The notes under the pieces: model-generated
What the model was told of the DNA's origin: nothing
What the model saw: only the letters and a program-made list of their open reading frames with translations
Database searches by the model: none
Assembly: GCA_045594445.1 (NCBI GenBank)
Contig: JAZNYL010000061.1
Coordinates: 1 to 16,697, forward strand
DNA: 16,697 nucleotides
Direction of reading: 5' to 3'
Source: SVQP01 sp045594445
Lineage (GTDB): Bacteria > Bacillota > Clostridia > Oscillospirales > CAG-272
Shown: positions 1-7,529 of the stretch, in pieces
How positions within the stretch are numbered: the first letter of the stretch is position 1
Layout: each line of letters starts with the position of its first letter
Program-made: the position numbers and the translations under genes

Positions 1-5
1 GAGGA

Positions 6-27
6 ATTTCGCAACTCGTTGCGAAAT
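6..27. repeat. Short perfect hairpin at the window edge
   Basis: ATTTCGCAAC (6-15) and GTTGCGAAAT (18-27) form a 10-bp perfect stem around a 2-base loop. It sits just before the larger inverted-repeat element and is probably the tail of another intergenic repeat cut by the window edge. No coding frame is supported here. Confidence 0.6.
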
Positions 28-64
28 GACGAAGCCGAAATATCTACGGGCACAACCGTACTCA

Positions 65-286
65 CCCCTCGCCCGTGTCATCCTGAGCGGAACGAAGTGG
101 AGTCGAACGCGGAGCGCGACACGCAGTGTCGGGATTTACGGGCGAATGATGTTGCCCCTCGTAGATTCTCAAAACGCTGCAAGCGTTTTGACTTTCAAAA
201 ATCAGCAATTTGTTGCAGATTTTTGAAAGTTCGACTACGAAAACATCCACACGGGATGTTTTCTCCGCTCAGGATGACACGAGGGG
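65..286. repeat. Terminal-inverted-repeat (MITE-like) intergenic element with nested hairpins
   Basis: The left end (65-91) and right end (264-286) are inverted copies built on GTGTCATCCTGAGCGGA, differing by a 4-base gap near the outer tip. Inside are a 9-bp hairpin (170-190, CAAAACGCT with AGCGTTTTG), a 12-bp hairpin (192-229, CTTTCAAAAATC with GATTTTTGAAAG) whose loop holds a further GCAA/TTGC stem, an enclosing CGTAG/CTACG stem (160-164 with 235-239), and a 9-bp hairpin (240-262). It has no transposase and only short frames across it, so it looks like a non-autonomous mobile element or structured intergenic repeat. The 'TCCTGAGCGGA...AGTCGA' wording resembles repeats I recall from many Clostridia genomes; that memory was not checked. 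Confidence 0.65.
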
Positions 287-307
287 TATTGCGCTTTTCC
301 CGCTTAT

Positions 308-337
308 TCCGCAGCCTGATTTGCGGAGGATTTTTTT
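308..337 (+). terminator. Possible rightward intrinsic terminator
   Basis: TCCGCA (308-313) pairs with TGCGGA (322-327) and is followed, after GGA, by seven T residues (331-337) on the plus strand. Read on the minus strand, downstream of the ACT gene, the hairpin has only an A-run before it and no T-run after it. It therefore fits a plus-strand terminator better than an end for the minus-strand operon. No rightward gene precedes it inside the window. Confidence 0.35.
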
Positions 338-352
338 ATTGCGTTGGGACAA

Positions 353-784
353 TTAAATTCTGTAAATCTCGTTTGCCTTGGTGTCGCCAAAGCCGTTGGC
401 GCACAGGATTTCCTCTGCCTTTGCGGGGTCGTCCACGCGCACGATCATGAGCGCCTTGCCTAAGGTTTTGCCCGCGCAAGCGTACATGTATTCGATCTCA
501 ATATGATTGTCGGCCAGGATATTGACAACCTCGGCAGCACCACCCGGATGGTCTTTCATAACCACGGCCAGCACCTCGGTGACCTTAACAATCACGCCGT
601 CCTCGGAGAGAATCTGCTGTGCAAGCTCCACCTTGTCCACGATCAGGCGCAGTACGCCGAAATCAGAGGTGTCTGCCAAAGAGAGCGCGCTGATGTCCAC
701 ACCACCGCGGGAGAGGTGCGAAAGAACGGGCGCAAGATTGCCCTTGCGGTTTTCAATAAATACGGAAAGCTGCTTTACCTTCAT
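353..784 (-). CDS. Tandem ACT-domain regulatory protein
   Basis: This 143-residue protein consists of two ACT modules, roughly residues 1-70 and 71-143. It opens with MKVKQLSVFIENRKGNLAPV, the beta-strand and ligand-loop pattern of ACT domains, and the second module carries a DHPGGAAEV loop. Stand-alone ACT pairs of this size accompany iorAB/paaK clusters in many anaerobes and are thought to bind an amino acid; no enzymatic domain is attached. It is the last gene of the minus-strand operon, 17 bases after the paaK-type ligase, with AAGGAG eight bases before the ATG. The inferred role is sensing an aromatic amino acid and modulating the pathway or its enzymes. The ligand cannot be read from the sequence. 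Confidence 0.88.
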   Translation of the reverse strand: MKVKQLSVFIENRKGNLAPVLSHLSRGGVDISALSLADTSDFGVLRLIVDKVELAQQILSEDGVIVKVTEVLAVVMKDHPGGAAEVVNILADNHIEIEYMYACAGKTLGKALMIVRVDDPAKAEEILCANGFGDTKANEIYRI

Positions 785-801
785 TTCGTTACGCTCCTTT
801 T

Positions 802-2106
802 TTAGTATTTTCTGTTATCGATCACGCGCTTTGCCTTGCCCTCGCTGCGCGCAATGGTCTTGGGGTTGACCAGGTGCACCTTGGCGGAAATGCCCAGCAT
901 ATCGCGAAGCCCCGAGGTAATGCGCTTTTCCACAGCCTCGATCGAACGGATATCGTCCGCGAACAAGTTCTCGCTCATTTCCACGTTGACGTCAAAGGTG
1001 TCGGTGTTGTTGACGCGGTCAACCACGATCTGATAGTTGGGTGTGATGTCGCCGCCGCTGACCTTGAGCAGTACCTCCTCGATCTGAGAGGGGAATACGT
1101 TGACGCCGCGGATGATCAGCATGTCGTCGCTTCTGCCGCTGGGCTTGCGCATACGCACGTGCGTTCTGCCGCAAGCGCACTTTTCATAGTTGAGCGAGCA
1201 GATGTCGCGGGTGCGGTAACGGATCAGAGGGAAGCCCTCCTTGGTAATGGTGGTGAATACCAGCTCACCGGACTGTCCTGCAGGAAGCACCTCGCAGGTG
1301 TCGGGATCAATGATCTCGGGAATAAAGTGGTCCTCCCATACGTGCATGCCTGCCTGGCACTCGCATTCGCAGGAAACACCGGGGCCGAGAATTTCGGAAA
1401 GACCGTAAATATCGTAAGCCTTCAGACCCAGCTTGTCCTGGATCTGCAATCTCATGTCCTCGCTCCAGGGCTCTGCACCGAAAATGCCGGCCTTGAGCTT
1501 AAGCTGGCCTTTGAGTCCAAGACGCTCGATCTCCTCGCCCAGGTACAGCGCGTAAGAGGGCGTGCAGCAAAGCGCGGTGGCACCAAAGTCCACCATGGTC
1601 TGAATCTGCAAAGCAGTGTTGCCCGAGGACATGGGGATGACGGTCGCACCCAACGCCTCTGTGCCGCCGTGTGCGCCGAGACCGCCGGTGAATAAGCCGT
1701 AGCCGTAAGAAACCTGCACGATATCGCGCTCGTCAAGACCGATCGCCTCCATCATTCTGGCGACACAGTCAGCCCACATGGCCAAGTCGTTTTTGGTATA
1801 TCCAACCACGATTCGCTTTCCCGTCGTGCCGGATGACGCGTGCACGCGCACGATCTCGGACATGGGGGTTGCAAAAAGGCCGAAGGGGTAGTAATCTCTG
1901 AGGTCACTCTTGTAGGAGAAGGGAAGCTTGGAGAGGTCTTCGACGCCGTGAACGTCGTCAGGAGTAAGTCCCAGCTCGTCCATTCTCTTACGGAAGCATT
2001 CTACGTTTTCGTAGCAACGCTTGACTTGTGCGACAAGTCGCTCGTTTTGCATCGCGACGATCTGCTCGCGAGGCATGCATTCAATTTCGGGGTTTCTGAT
2101 AGCCAT
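802..2106 (-). CDS. paaK: Phenylacetate-CoA ligase family (AMP-forming)
   Basis: This 434-residue protein has the usual PaaK length and the adenylate-forming signatures: P-loop SSGTTGK (residues 91-97), then YGLSEILGPG, then LIRYRTRD, then GRSDDMLIIRGVNVFPSQIEE leading into the C-terminal AMP-binding subdomain. The family makes arylacetyl-CoA from aryl acetate, ATP and CoA in the cytoplasm. Next to iorAB it can charge phenylacetate or indoleacetate for reductive carboxylation to the aryl pyruvate, or work with IOR in the other direction. The ATG follows the membrane-protein gene by 33 bases. The upstream site is weak (AAAAGAGAA, no AGGAGG), so translation may be lower than for its neighbours. 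Family is secure; substrate is inferred from context. Confidence 0.92.
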   Translation of the reverse strand: MAIRNPEIECMPREQIVAMQNERLVAQVKRCYENVECFRKRMDELGLTPDDVHGVEDLSKLPFSYKSDLRDYYPFGLFATPMSEIVRVHASSGTTGKRIVVGYTKNDLAMWADCVARMMEAIGLDERDIVQVSYGYGLFTGGLGAHGGTEALGATVIPMSSGNTALQIQTMVDFGATALCCTPSYALYLGEEIERLGLKGQLKLKAGIFGAEPWSEDMRLQIQDKLGLKAYDIYGLSEILGPGVSCECECQAGMHVWEDHFIPEIIDPDTCEVLPAGQSGELVFTTITKEGFPLIRYRTRDICSLNYEKCACGRTHVRMRKPSGRSDDMLIIRGVNVFPSQIEEVLLKVSGGDITPNYQIVVDRVNNTDTFDVNVEMSENLFADDIRSIEAVEKRITSGLRDMLGISAKVHLVNPKTIARSEGKAKRVIDNRKY

Positions 2107-2139
2107 AAGAGTTCTCTTTTCTTTTTAGGATTTACGTGT

Positions 2140-2823
2140 TTATGCGTTTTTTCTTTTGAGGTTGAGAATAATGCCCAGCGCCACCGAGAGTGCAGCAGCC
2201 ATGGCCACCTGGTATTCTGCGGGGAGCATAAAGGTCAGAGTATGTGCGGGGATCCAGAACAGGGGGACGGTTTTAAGAATGGTAAAGGTAGCAAACTTTT
2301 TCCAATCCACGTTGCGCACCACGCGGGCTACGTTGCGCTTTTTGCAGCCTGCGGCGCGCATATCCAGATAAGTATCCGAGCATTTGTGCAGCGCCATGAA
2401 GGTGGGGCCGAAGGAGAGGTTCATGGTCGCGCTGATCATGAAGGCCTTGACAAAGCTGTTCAGCAGCGCGTGCTCGGGATTGGGCAAAAGGCCGCTTGCC
2501 ATCAGAGCACCCACGCCCGCGCCGAAAATCTTCATCATGTAGGTGATCCAGACGCCAATCACGCCCCAGATCAAAAATCTTGCCCACACGTAAGAGGGGA
2601 GCTCCCATTCCTTTTGGGCAAGGCGCATGGCAAGCAGCTCACCTGCCGTTGCCAGAACGGCAAACTTGGCAAAGCCCATGAGGTAGGGGTGGGAGTTGGA
2701 GAGCGTTTTGAATACCTCGCGTGAGGCGGGAATGATCAGAATGGCCGCAAAGCCGCCAAGGGAGAGGATCACGTAGGCAATGATCAAGCCCGTTCTCCAC
2801 GCGTAAGCGGTGGACGGCTTCAT
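2140..2823 (-). CDS. Multi-pass membrane protein of unknown function inside the ior operon (possible distant Mpv17-like fold)
   Basis: This 227-residue protein has about five or six hydrophobic segments: about 10-32, 47-66, 79-103, 120-146, 177-200 and 204-221. There is no signal peptide and no cofactor motif. Notable residues are GELLAMRL (61-68), FGPTFMALHK (138-147) and the C-terminal pattern W-x9-K-x2-P-x2-W-x9-F-x2-P. The last two recall the Mpv17/PMP22 signature, a resemblance judged by eye and not proven. The ATG overlaps the iorB stop (ATGA) and is preceded by GAGGAGG, so it is translationally coupled to iorB. That position argues for a role with the oxidoreductase or its aryl-acid substrates, such as transport, export or membrane anchoring. 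Frame and membrane nature are clear; function is unknown. Confidence 0.85.
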   Translation of the reverse strand: MKPSTAYAWRTGLIIAYVILSLGGFAAILIIPASREVFKTLSNSHPYLMGFAKFAVLATAGELLAMRLAQKEWELPSYVWARFLIWGVIGVWITYMMKIFGAGVGALMASGLLPNPEHALLNSFVKAFMISATMNLSFGPTFMALHKCSDTYLDMRAAGCKKRNVARVVRNVDWKKFATFTILKTVPLFWIPAHTLTFMLPAEYQVAMAAALSVALGIILNLKRKNA

Positions 2824-3407
2824 TGCAATGCCTCCTCTGCGTAGCGATAGCCTGCATCAAAGGCGCGCAGGTTAGCTTCAAGGAACTTGGCGGGCACGCA
2901 CTCGCGCACCGCATTTACCCAAGTCTCGTAAGGAATATTTGTATTCTTGGCCATTACGCCCATCAGCACTACGTTGACAGCCTTGGTGTTGCCCGCAGCC
3001 TTGGCCATGGCCAACGCGTCAAGCGCGGTCAGGTCAACCTTGGCAGAAAGCGTTTCGAGAATGCCCTCGGGATAGGTCGCCGCGCCCGTGATGACAGGCA
3101 TGGGGTTGATTTTTTGCGTGTTGGCAATCATTTTGCCGCCCATTTTCAGGTAGGGGAGTGCGCGCAGAGCCTCCAGCTGCTCAAATGCGAGAATGATGTC
3201 TGCCTCGCCCTTGTCAATGACGGGGGAGTAGACCTTTTCGCCGTATTTGACGTAGGTGACCACGCTGCCGCCGCGCTGCGACATACCGTGTACCTCGGAG
3301 ACCTTGACGTCGTAGCCGAGCGAGAGAATGGCGTTACCGAGGATGCGGCTGGCAAGCAGAGTACCCTGACCACCTACGCCCACGATCATGATATTTACGT
3401 TTTTCAT
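2820..3407 (-). CDS. iorB: Indolepyruvate:ferredoxin oxidoreductase, beta subunit
   Basis: This 195-residue protein matches the gamma-type domain of 2-oxoacid:ferredoxin oxidoreductases. It starts with the GVGGQGTLLASRILG motif (about residues 11-25), followed by SEVHGMSQRGGSVV (about 38-51), typical of IorB. With IorA it forms the oxygen-sensitive enzyme that converts indolepyruvate or other aryl pyruvates plus CoA to aryl-acetyl-CoA, CO2 and reduced ferredoxin, a reversible reaction. Only two bases separate it from the iorA stop, and its ribosome site (AGGAGG) is encoded in the last codons of iorA. Its own 3' end overlaps the membrane-protein gene by four bases. Length and motif order are normal. 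Confidence 0.94.
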   Translation of the reverse strand: MKNVNIMIVGVGGQGTLLASRILGNAILSLGYDVKVSEVHGMSQRGGSVVTYVKYGEKVYSPVIDKGEADIILAFEQLEALRALPYLKMGGKMIANTQKINPMPVITGAATYPEGILETLSAKVDLTALDALAMAKAAGNTKAVNVVLMGVMAKNTNIPYETWVNAVRECVPAKFLEANLRAFDAGYRYAEEALQ

Positions 3408-3409
3408 GG

Positions 3410-5152
3410 TCAGTCCTCCTTCTTTTCAATTGCGCCGAACGGGCAAACGCCTGTGCAAAGGCCGCAGCCGTTGCATTGTGTAACGTCGATCTTGACCGAG
3501 CCGTCAGCCGATACAGAGATCGCGGGGCAGCCAAGCTTCATGCAAAGCTTGCACTTGCGGCACTTGTCGGTAATTTCGCAATGGCCTGTGTATTTGACGT
3601 GCTTGAGCAGCGCGCAGGGACGCTGCGCGATGATGACGGAGGGCTCGTTCGCAGCCAGCTCCTCGCGGACGGCTGCTTCAAAGCCCTTGAGATCAAAGGG
3701 ATCGGCCACGCGCACGCGATCCACACCGACCGCGTGGCAAAGCGCGACCAAGTCAACCGCGCGGGTGTCCTCGCCGCGAATGGTCTTGCCCATGGCGGGA
3801 TTCTGCTGGTGACCGGTCATGCCGGTGATCGAGTTATCAAGCACGATCACCGTGTTTGCGCCCTTGTTGTAAACGATGTCGATCAAGCCGGTAATGCCCG
3901 AATGGATAAAGGTGGAGTCGCCGATCACGCTGACCAGCTTCTGATTGAACTCCCCACCGCGCACCTTGGCCATGCCGAACGCTGCGCTGACCGACGCGCC
4001 CATGCAGATGGTGGTGTCCACCGATGCAAGAGGTGCAACGGCGCCCAGCGTGTAGCAGCCAATGTCACCCGAGACGGTCAGCCCCAGCTTTTTGAGCACG
4101 TAGAACGTGCCTCTGTGCGGGCAGCCCGCGCACATGACGGGCGGACGGCCGGGGATCGTGTTTTCCAGAGCGATATATTCGGGATTGGGCGTGCCAAGCA
4201 CCGCGGTGCGGATCATGGCAGGGGTGTATTCGCCAAGCATGGTAAAGTGCTGCTTGCCCGAAACCTTGACGCCGATGTTGTTGCAATGCTCCTCAATAAA
4301 GGGATCAAGCTCTTCAATGACGAACAAGGTGTCCACCGAAGCGGCAAAATCCTTGATCTTCTGCTCGGGCAGGGGATACACCATGCCAAGCTTCAAATAA
4401 TTGACGGCATTGCCCAGCGCCTCGTGCGCGTACAGGTGCGTCGTGCCGGATACGATCACGCCAATGCGGGATCCGTTGTCCTCAATGACGTTGAGCGGCG
4501 AGGTCTCGGCATACTGTACCAGAGTCTGATGGCGCTGCTCAACCACCACGTGCTTCTTGATGGCCATTGCGGGCATCATGACGTACTTGGGAATGTCCTT
4601 TTCGTAGGGCTTGACTGCGATTTCCTTGCGCTCGCTGATCTTGACGGGGTTTTGCGAGTGAGAGATGCGGGTGGAAAGACGCAGGAGCACGGGCGTGTCA
4701 AACTGCTCGGAGAGGTCAAAGGCCAGCTTGGTAAATTCCAAGCACTCGGAGGAATCCGAGGGCTCCAGCATAGGCAGCTTTGCCGCCTTTGCGTAGTGGC
4801 GGGAGTCCTGCTCGTTTTGCGAGGAATGCATGCCGGGGTCGTCTGCCACGGCAATCACAAGGCCCGCGTTCACGCCTGTGTAGGATGCGGTAAAGAAGGG
4901 GTCGGCCATGACGTTAAGGCCAACGTGCTTGCAGCAGGTCATGGCGCGGCCGCCACCGATCGCTGCACCGATGGCAACCTCGGCAGCCACCTTTTCGTTG
5001 GGAGCCCACTCGACGTTGATCTCGGGGTATTGCACAATATTTTCGGTAATCTCGGTGCTGGGAGTGCCGGGGTAAGAGGATACCACGCGCACGCCTGCCT
5101 CGTATGCGCCGCGTGCAACGGCCGCATTACCGAGCATAAGCTTTTTGGACAT
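3410..5152 (-). CDS. iorA: Indolepyruvate:ferredoxin oxidoreductase, alpha subunit
   Basis: This 580-residue catalytic subunit shows the family order. The N-terminal pyrimidine-binding domain includes GNAAVARGAYEAG (8-20) and the NEKVA glutamate. A middle domain follows. The TPP-binding domain carries CAGCPHRGTF, GDIGCYTLG and the GDSTFIHSG...DNSITGMTG stretch. The C-terminal 2[4Fe-4S] ferredoxin domain has CxxCxxCxxxxCP at 531-543 and CNGCGLCTGVCP at 560-571. All eight cluster cysteines are present, so the enzyme looks intact. It decarboxylates aryl 2-oxoacids or runs the reverse reductive carboxylation using ferredoxin, in the cytoplasm. It lies 17 bases after the acyl-CoA synthetase, with AAGGAG ten bases before the ATG. 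Substrate range is inferred from the family. Confidence 0.96.
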   Translation of the reverse strand: MSKKLMLGNAAVARGAYEAGVRVVSSYPGTPSTEITENIVQYPEINVEWAPNEKVAAEVAIGAAIGGGRAMTCCKHVGLNVMADPFFTASYTGVNAGLVIAVADDPGMHSSQNEQDSRHYAKAAKLPMLEPSDSSECLEFTKLAFDLSEQFDTPVLLRLSTRISHSQNPVKISERKEIAVKPYEKDIPKYVMMPAMAIKKHVVVEQRHQTLVQYAETSPLNVIEDNGSRIGVIVSGTTHLYAHEALGNAVNYLKLGMVYPLPEQKIKDFAASVDTLFVIEELDPFIEEHCNNIGVKVSGKQHFTMLGEYTPAMIRTAVLGTPNPEYIALENTIPGRPPVMCAGCPHRGTFYVLKKLGLTVSGDIGCYTLGAVAPLASVDTTICMGASVSAAFGMAKVRGGEFNQKLVSVIGDSTFIHSGITGLIDIVYNKGANTVIVLDNSITGMTGHQQNPAMGKTIRGEDTRAVDLVALCHAVGVDRVRVADPFDLKGFEAAVREELAANEPSVIIAQRPCALLKHVKYTGHCEITDKCRKCKLCMKLGCPAISVSADGSVKIDVTQCNGCGLCTGVCPFGAIEKKED

Positions 5153-5169
5153 ATATACAAATCTCCTTA

Positions 5170-6804
5170 TCAGTGCTGAATCTGCTTTTCCACAAGGCTG
5201 CCGCCGCAGTATTGCTCGCGCAGCTTGGGCTTTTCAATCTTGCCCGTGGGGTTGCGAGGAATGGTTGCAAAAATGATTTTGCGAGGACGCTTGTAGCGGG
5301 GCAGCGTTGCGCAGAAGTCTTCGATCTCCTGCTCGGTTGCGCTGCAGCCCTCCTTAAATTCAATGATAGCGGCAGCAATCTCACCAAGACGCTCGTGCGG
5401 CAGGCCGATGACTGCTACGTCCTTGACGGCCGCGTGCGCACGGATGTGGTTTTCGATCTGCACGGGGTAGAGGTTTTCACCGCCCGTGATGATCACGTCC
5501 TTTTTGCGGTCAACTAAGTAAATAAAGCCGTCGGGGTCTTCCATGGCCATGTCGCCCGTGAGTAGCCAACCGTCGCGCAGCACCTCTGCGCTGGCCTCGG
5601 GATCGTTGTAATAGCAGTTCATGACGCCGGGACCCTTGACGCAAAGCTCGCCAACCTCGCCGCGTGCTACCACGTTGCCCGCGGGATCAATGATGCGGGT
5701 CTTCCAGCCGTAGCCGGCCTTGCCGATCGCGCCCACCTTGTCCACGTTTTCCACGCCAAGGTGCACGCAGCCGGGGCCGATGGATTCGCTCAGACCATAG
5801 TTGGTGTCATATTGATGAGAAGGGAACACCTCCAGCCAGCGCTTGATCAGCGAGGGCGGAACAGGCTGCGCACCAATGTGCATCAGTCGCCAAGCGGAAA
5901 GATCGTAGTCTTCCATTTTCAGCTCGCCGCGCTCCAGCGCGTCCAGAATATCCTGCGCCCACGGCACCAGCAGCCAGACGATCGAGCATTTTTCATCCGA
6001 TGCGGCTTTGAGGATCCACTCGGGATTGACGCCCTTGAGCAAAACGGCCTTGCCACCTGCGAAAAAGCTACCCATCCAGTGCATTTTTGCGCCGGTGTGG
6101 TACAGGGGAGGGATGCAAAGGAACACGTCGTCGTGCGTCTGAGAGTGATGGTTGTGCTCGGTCAGCATCGCGTGCGTCAGAGAGCGGTGCGCGTGCAGGA
6201 TTGCCTTGGGGAAGCCGGTCGTGCCGGAGGAGAAGTAGATGGCTGCGTCGTCGTCCTCGGAAAGCGAAATATCGGGCTGACGCGAGGTGCAGTAGGCGAT
6301 CATTTTGTCATAGCTGTCCGCAAAGGCGGGGCAGTCCTCGCCTACGTAAAAGAGGTGACGAACGCGCGGAATGCGATCGCTGATGGCCTCCATACGGCCA
6401 ATGAATTCGGGGCCAAAGATGACCATGGTACTGTCGGATTTGTCCAGACAGTATTTGATCTCATCGGCGGCATAGCGGTAATTGAGCGGGACGGCAACCG
6501 CGCCTGCCTTGAGAATGCCGAAGTAGATGGGCAGCCACTCAATTGAGTTCATCATCAGAATGGAAACCTTGTCTCCCTTGCGACAGCCGCGGGAGAGTAA
6601 GAGGTTGGCAAAGCGGTTAGCGCGCTTCCAGAATTGCTCCCAGGTAATCTGGCGGCGGAAGGGCTGACCGGGCTGGGGCTGCATGAGCGCATAATCGCGC
6701 CAAGTAATACGGCTTTGAGGCTCGAACTTAGGATTGATTTCCACGAGTGCAACCTCGTCCGCATACAGTCGCGCGTTGTTATCTAAAACGTCTGTAATGA
6801 CCAT
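5170..6804 (-). CDS. AMP-dependent acyl-CoA synthetase/ligase
   Basis: This 544-residue ANL-superfamily ligase has P-loop SSGTTGFPK (192-200), YGLSESIGPG, the WLLTGDMAMEDPDGFIYLVDR hinge region, GGENLYPVQIE, and the catalytic-lysine motif PTGKIEK near the C-terminus. It activates a carboxylic acid to its acyl-CoA through an acyl-AMP. The domain set is that of long- or medium-chain and aromatic acid CoA ligases; sequence alone does not fix the substrate. It differs clearly from the PaaK-type ligase later in the operon, so the cluster holds two separate CoA-charging enzymes. As first gene it has a strong promoter about 40 bases upstream and AGGAG seven bases before the ATG. It could activate an aryl propionate, aryl acetate or branched acid. 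Confidence 0.9.
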   Translation of the reverse strand: MVITDVLDNNARLYADEVALVEINPKFEPQSRITWRDYALMQPQPGQPFRRQITWEQFWKRANRFANLLLSRGCRKGDKVSILMMNSIEWLPIYFGILKAGAVAVPLNYRYAADEIKYCLDKSDSTMVIFGPEFIGRMEAISDRIPRVRHLFYVGEDCPAFADSYDKMIAYCTSRQPDISLSEDDDAAIYFSSGTTGFPKAILHAHRSLTHAMLTEHNHHSQTHDDVFLCIPPLYHTGAKMHWMGSFFAGGKAVLLKGVNPEWILKAASDEKCSIVWLLVPWAQDILDALERGELKMEDYDLSAWRLMHIGAQPVPPSLIKRWLEVFPSHQYDTNYGLSESIGPGCVHLGVENVDKVGAIGKAGYGWKTRIIDPAGNVVARGEVGELCVKGPGVMNCYYNDPEASAEVLRDGWLLTGDMAMEDPDGFIYLVDRKKDVIITGGENLYPVQIENHIRAHAAVKDVAVIGLPHERLGEIAAAIIEFKEGCSATEQEIEDFCATLPRYKRPRKIIFATIPRNPTGKIEKPKLREQYCGGSLVEKQIQH

Positions 6805-6843
6805 GAAAATACTCCTTTTGGGGGTAATGAAAATAGATATTTC

Positions 6844-6872
6844 ATTATATCATATATCGCGAAAAATGTCAA
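6844..6872 (-). promoter_or_regulatory. Sigma-A promoter of the ior operon
   Basis: On the minus strand TTGACA (6867-6872) and TATAAT (6844-6849) are both perfect consensus and separated by 17 bases. They lie about 40 bases before the acyl-CoA synthetase ATG. No riboswitch or T-box fits in the short leader, so constitutive strength or protein-based control is likely. Confidence 0.88.
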
Positions 6873-7144
6873 TGATTTCAAGGAGATGTGGCACATTTTT
6901 CGTCAAAAACCGCCACCATACGGACAAGCCTCTCACGAAAGTTTTTGATCGACCTTTTTTCAAAAAGGTCGCAGGTCAAGGGCAGCGCCCTTGTCGCCTC
7001 CGCAGAGGCGAAAGCTCTCCAACGGCCTTTTTGGTTCTTTTTGGGCCTCTTTGCTCAAAAAGAACGGAAACGGTTTTCTCACATAACATCCCAACAAAAA
7101 AGAACGGAAACGGTTTGCTCAATATAAGAAGCGAACAATCCAAT

Positions 7145-7266
7145 TCTGTAGGGGAGGAATATTTGCAAGCAAATCCATCCTCCCGCACGCGATCAGACAG
7201 GTGGATGTTTGGAGATACTGATCGTAAATTGTTTTCGTGCGGGAGGATAATATCCTCCCCTACAGA
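7145..7266. repeat. 122-bp inverted-repeat element nested in composite repeat I
   Basis: TCTGTAGGGGAGGA (7145-7158) and TCCTCCCCTACAGA (7253-7266) are perfect 14-bp inverted ends. Each end also contains its own GGGAGGA/TCCTCCC sub-hairpin leading to CCCGCACG or CGTGCGGG. This matches a small non-autonomous element. Its outer 'GTAGGGG' and hairpin style recur at 13751-13774, which suggests a second repeat family in this genome. Confidence 0.65.
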
Positions 7267-7277
7267 TTTCAACAAAA

Positions 7278-7305
7278 AAGGGAATTACCTGAAGGTAACT
7301 CCCTT
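7278..7305. terminator. Terminator-like hairpin inside the repeat region
   Basis: AAAGGGAATTACC and GGTAACTCCCTTT form a long stem with one mismatch and a TGAA loop, followed by GTACTTT. It aligns with the AbrB-gene terminator at 8063-8100, including the downstream GAAATTCTCTCCGTTC, so the two are copies of one repeat. No plus-strand gene directly precedes it here. Confidence 0.5.
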
Positions 7306-7527
7306 TGTACTTTGCGTTGAGGAAATTCTCTCCGTTCTTTTTCTTGGCTATGTAGCCGCAAGAAAAAGAACCAAAAAGAACGGCGTAATTCGGGGCCTGC
7401 CCCGAACCCCGCGACCTTTTTTGAAAAAAGGTCGATCAAAAACTTTCATCCTGTAGAGGTGGACCGTTTGGGTGGCGGAGGGCGAAAACTTTCATCCTAT
7501 GAAGGTGATTATAAGAGGTGTGCGTAC
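7278..7527. repeat. Left direct copy of the repeat flanking the XRE/AbrB pair
   Basis: It runs from the TCCCTTT hairpin, through GAAATTCTCTCCGTTC and the GACC hairpin, to a 42-bp tail (7486-7527) ending GCGTAC. The tail matches 8243-8284 at 41 of 42 positions by eye. In this copy the tail stops three bases before the XRE stop codon. It overlaps the right half of composite repeat I. Confidence 0.7.
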
Positions 7528-7529
7528 GG

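Larger units (their letters stand above)
6937..7447. repeat. Composite repeat I: inverted pair of modular hairpin units
   Basis: The ends are near-perfect inverted copies: left 6937-6972 (starting GAAAGTTTTTGATCGACC) and right 7411-7447, about 36 bp with a single-base indel. From the left, modules are hairpin GACC-T6/A5-GGTC (6951-6970), AAGGGC/GCCCTT (6978-6992), CGCCTC/GAGGCG (6995-7010), and GTTCTTTTTG/CAAAAAGAAC (7034-7065). The right half has TTCTTTTT-type and GGGGC/GCCCC stems before the terminal hairpin (7413-7433). It encodes no transposase and its frames are short and repeat-derived. With the smaller element nested inside, it fills the gene-free stretch between the ior promoter and the XRE gene. 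Confidence 0.8.

Noticed and set aside
3476..5179. Long plus-strand open frame opposite iorA, and similar ones opposite paaK, the hydrolase, dapA and the transketolase genes
   Set aside because: They are antisense to genes with full family motifs, have no ribosome site or promoter, and their translations show no domain pattern. GC-rich codon use explains the absence of stops.
6805..6936. T-box or other amino-acid riboswitch before the ior operon
   Set aside because: Only about 40 bases separate the -10 box from the start codon, too short for a T-box or tryptophan-type leader, and no terminator hairpin is present.
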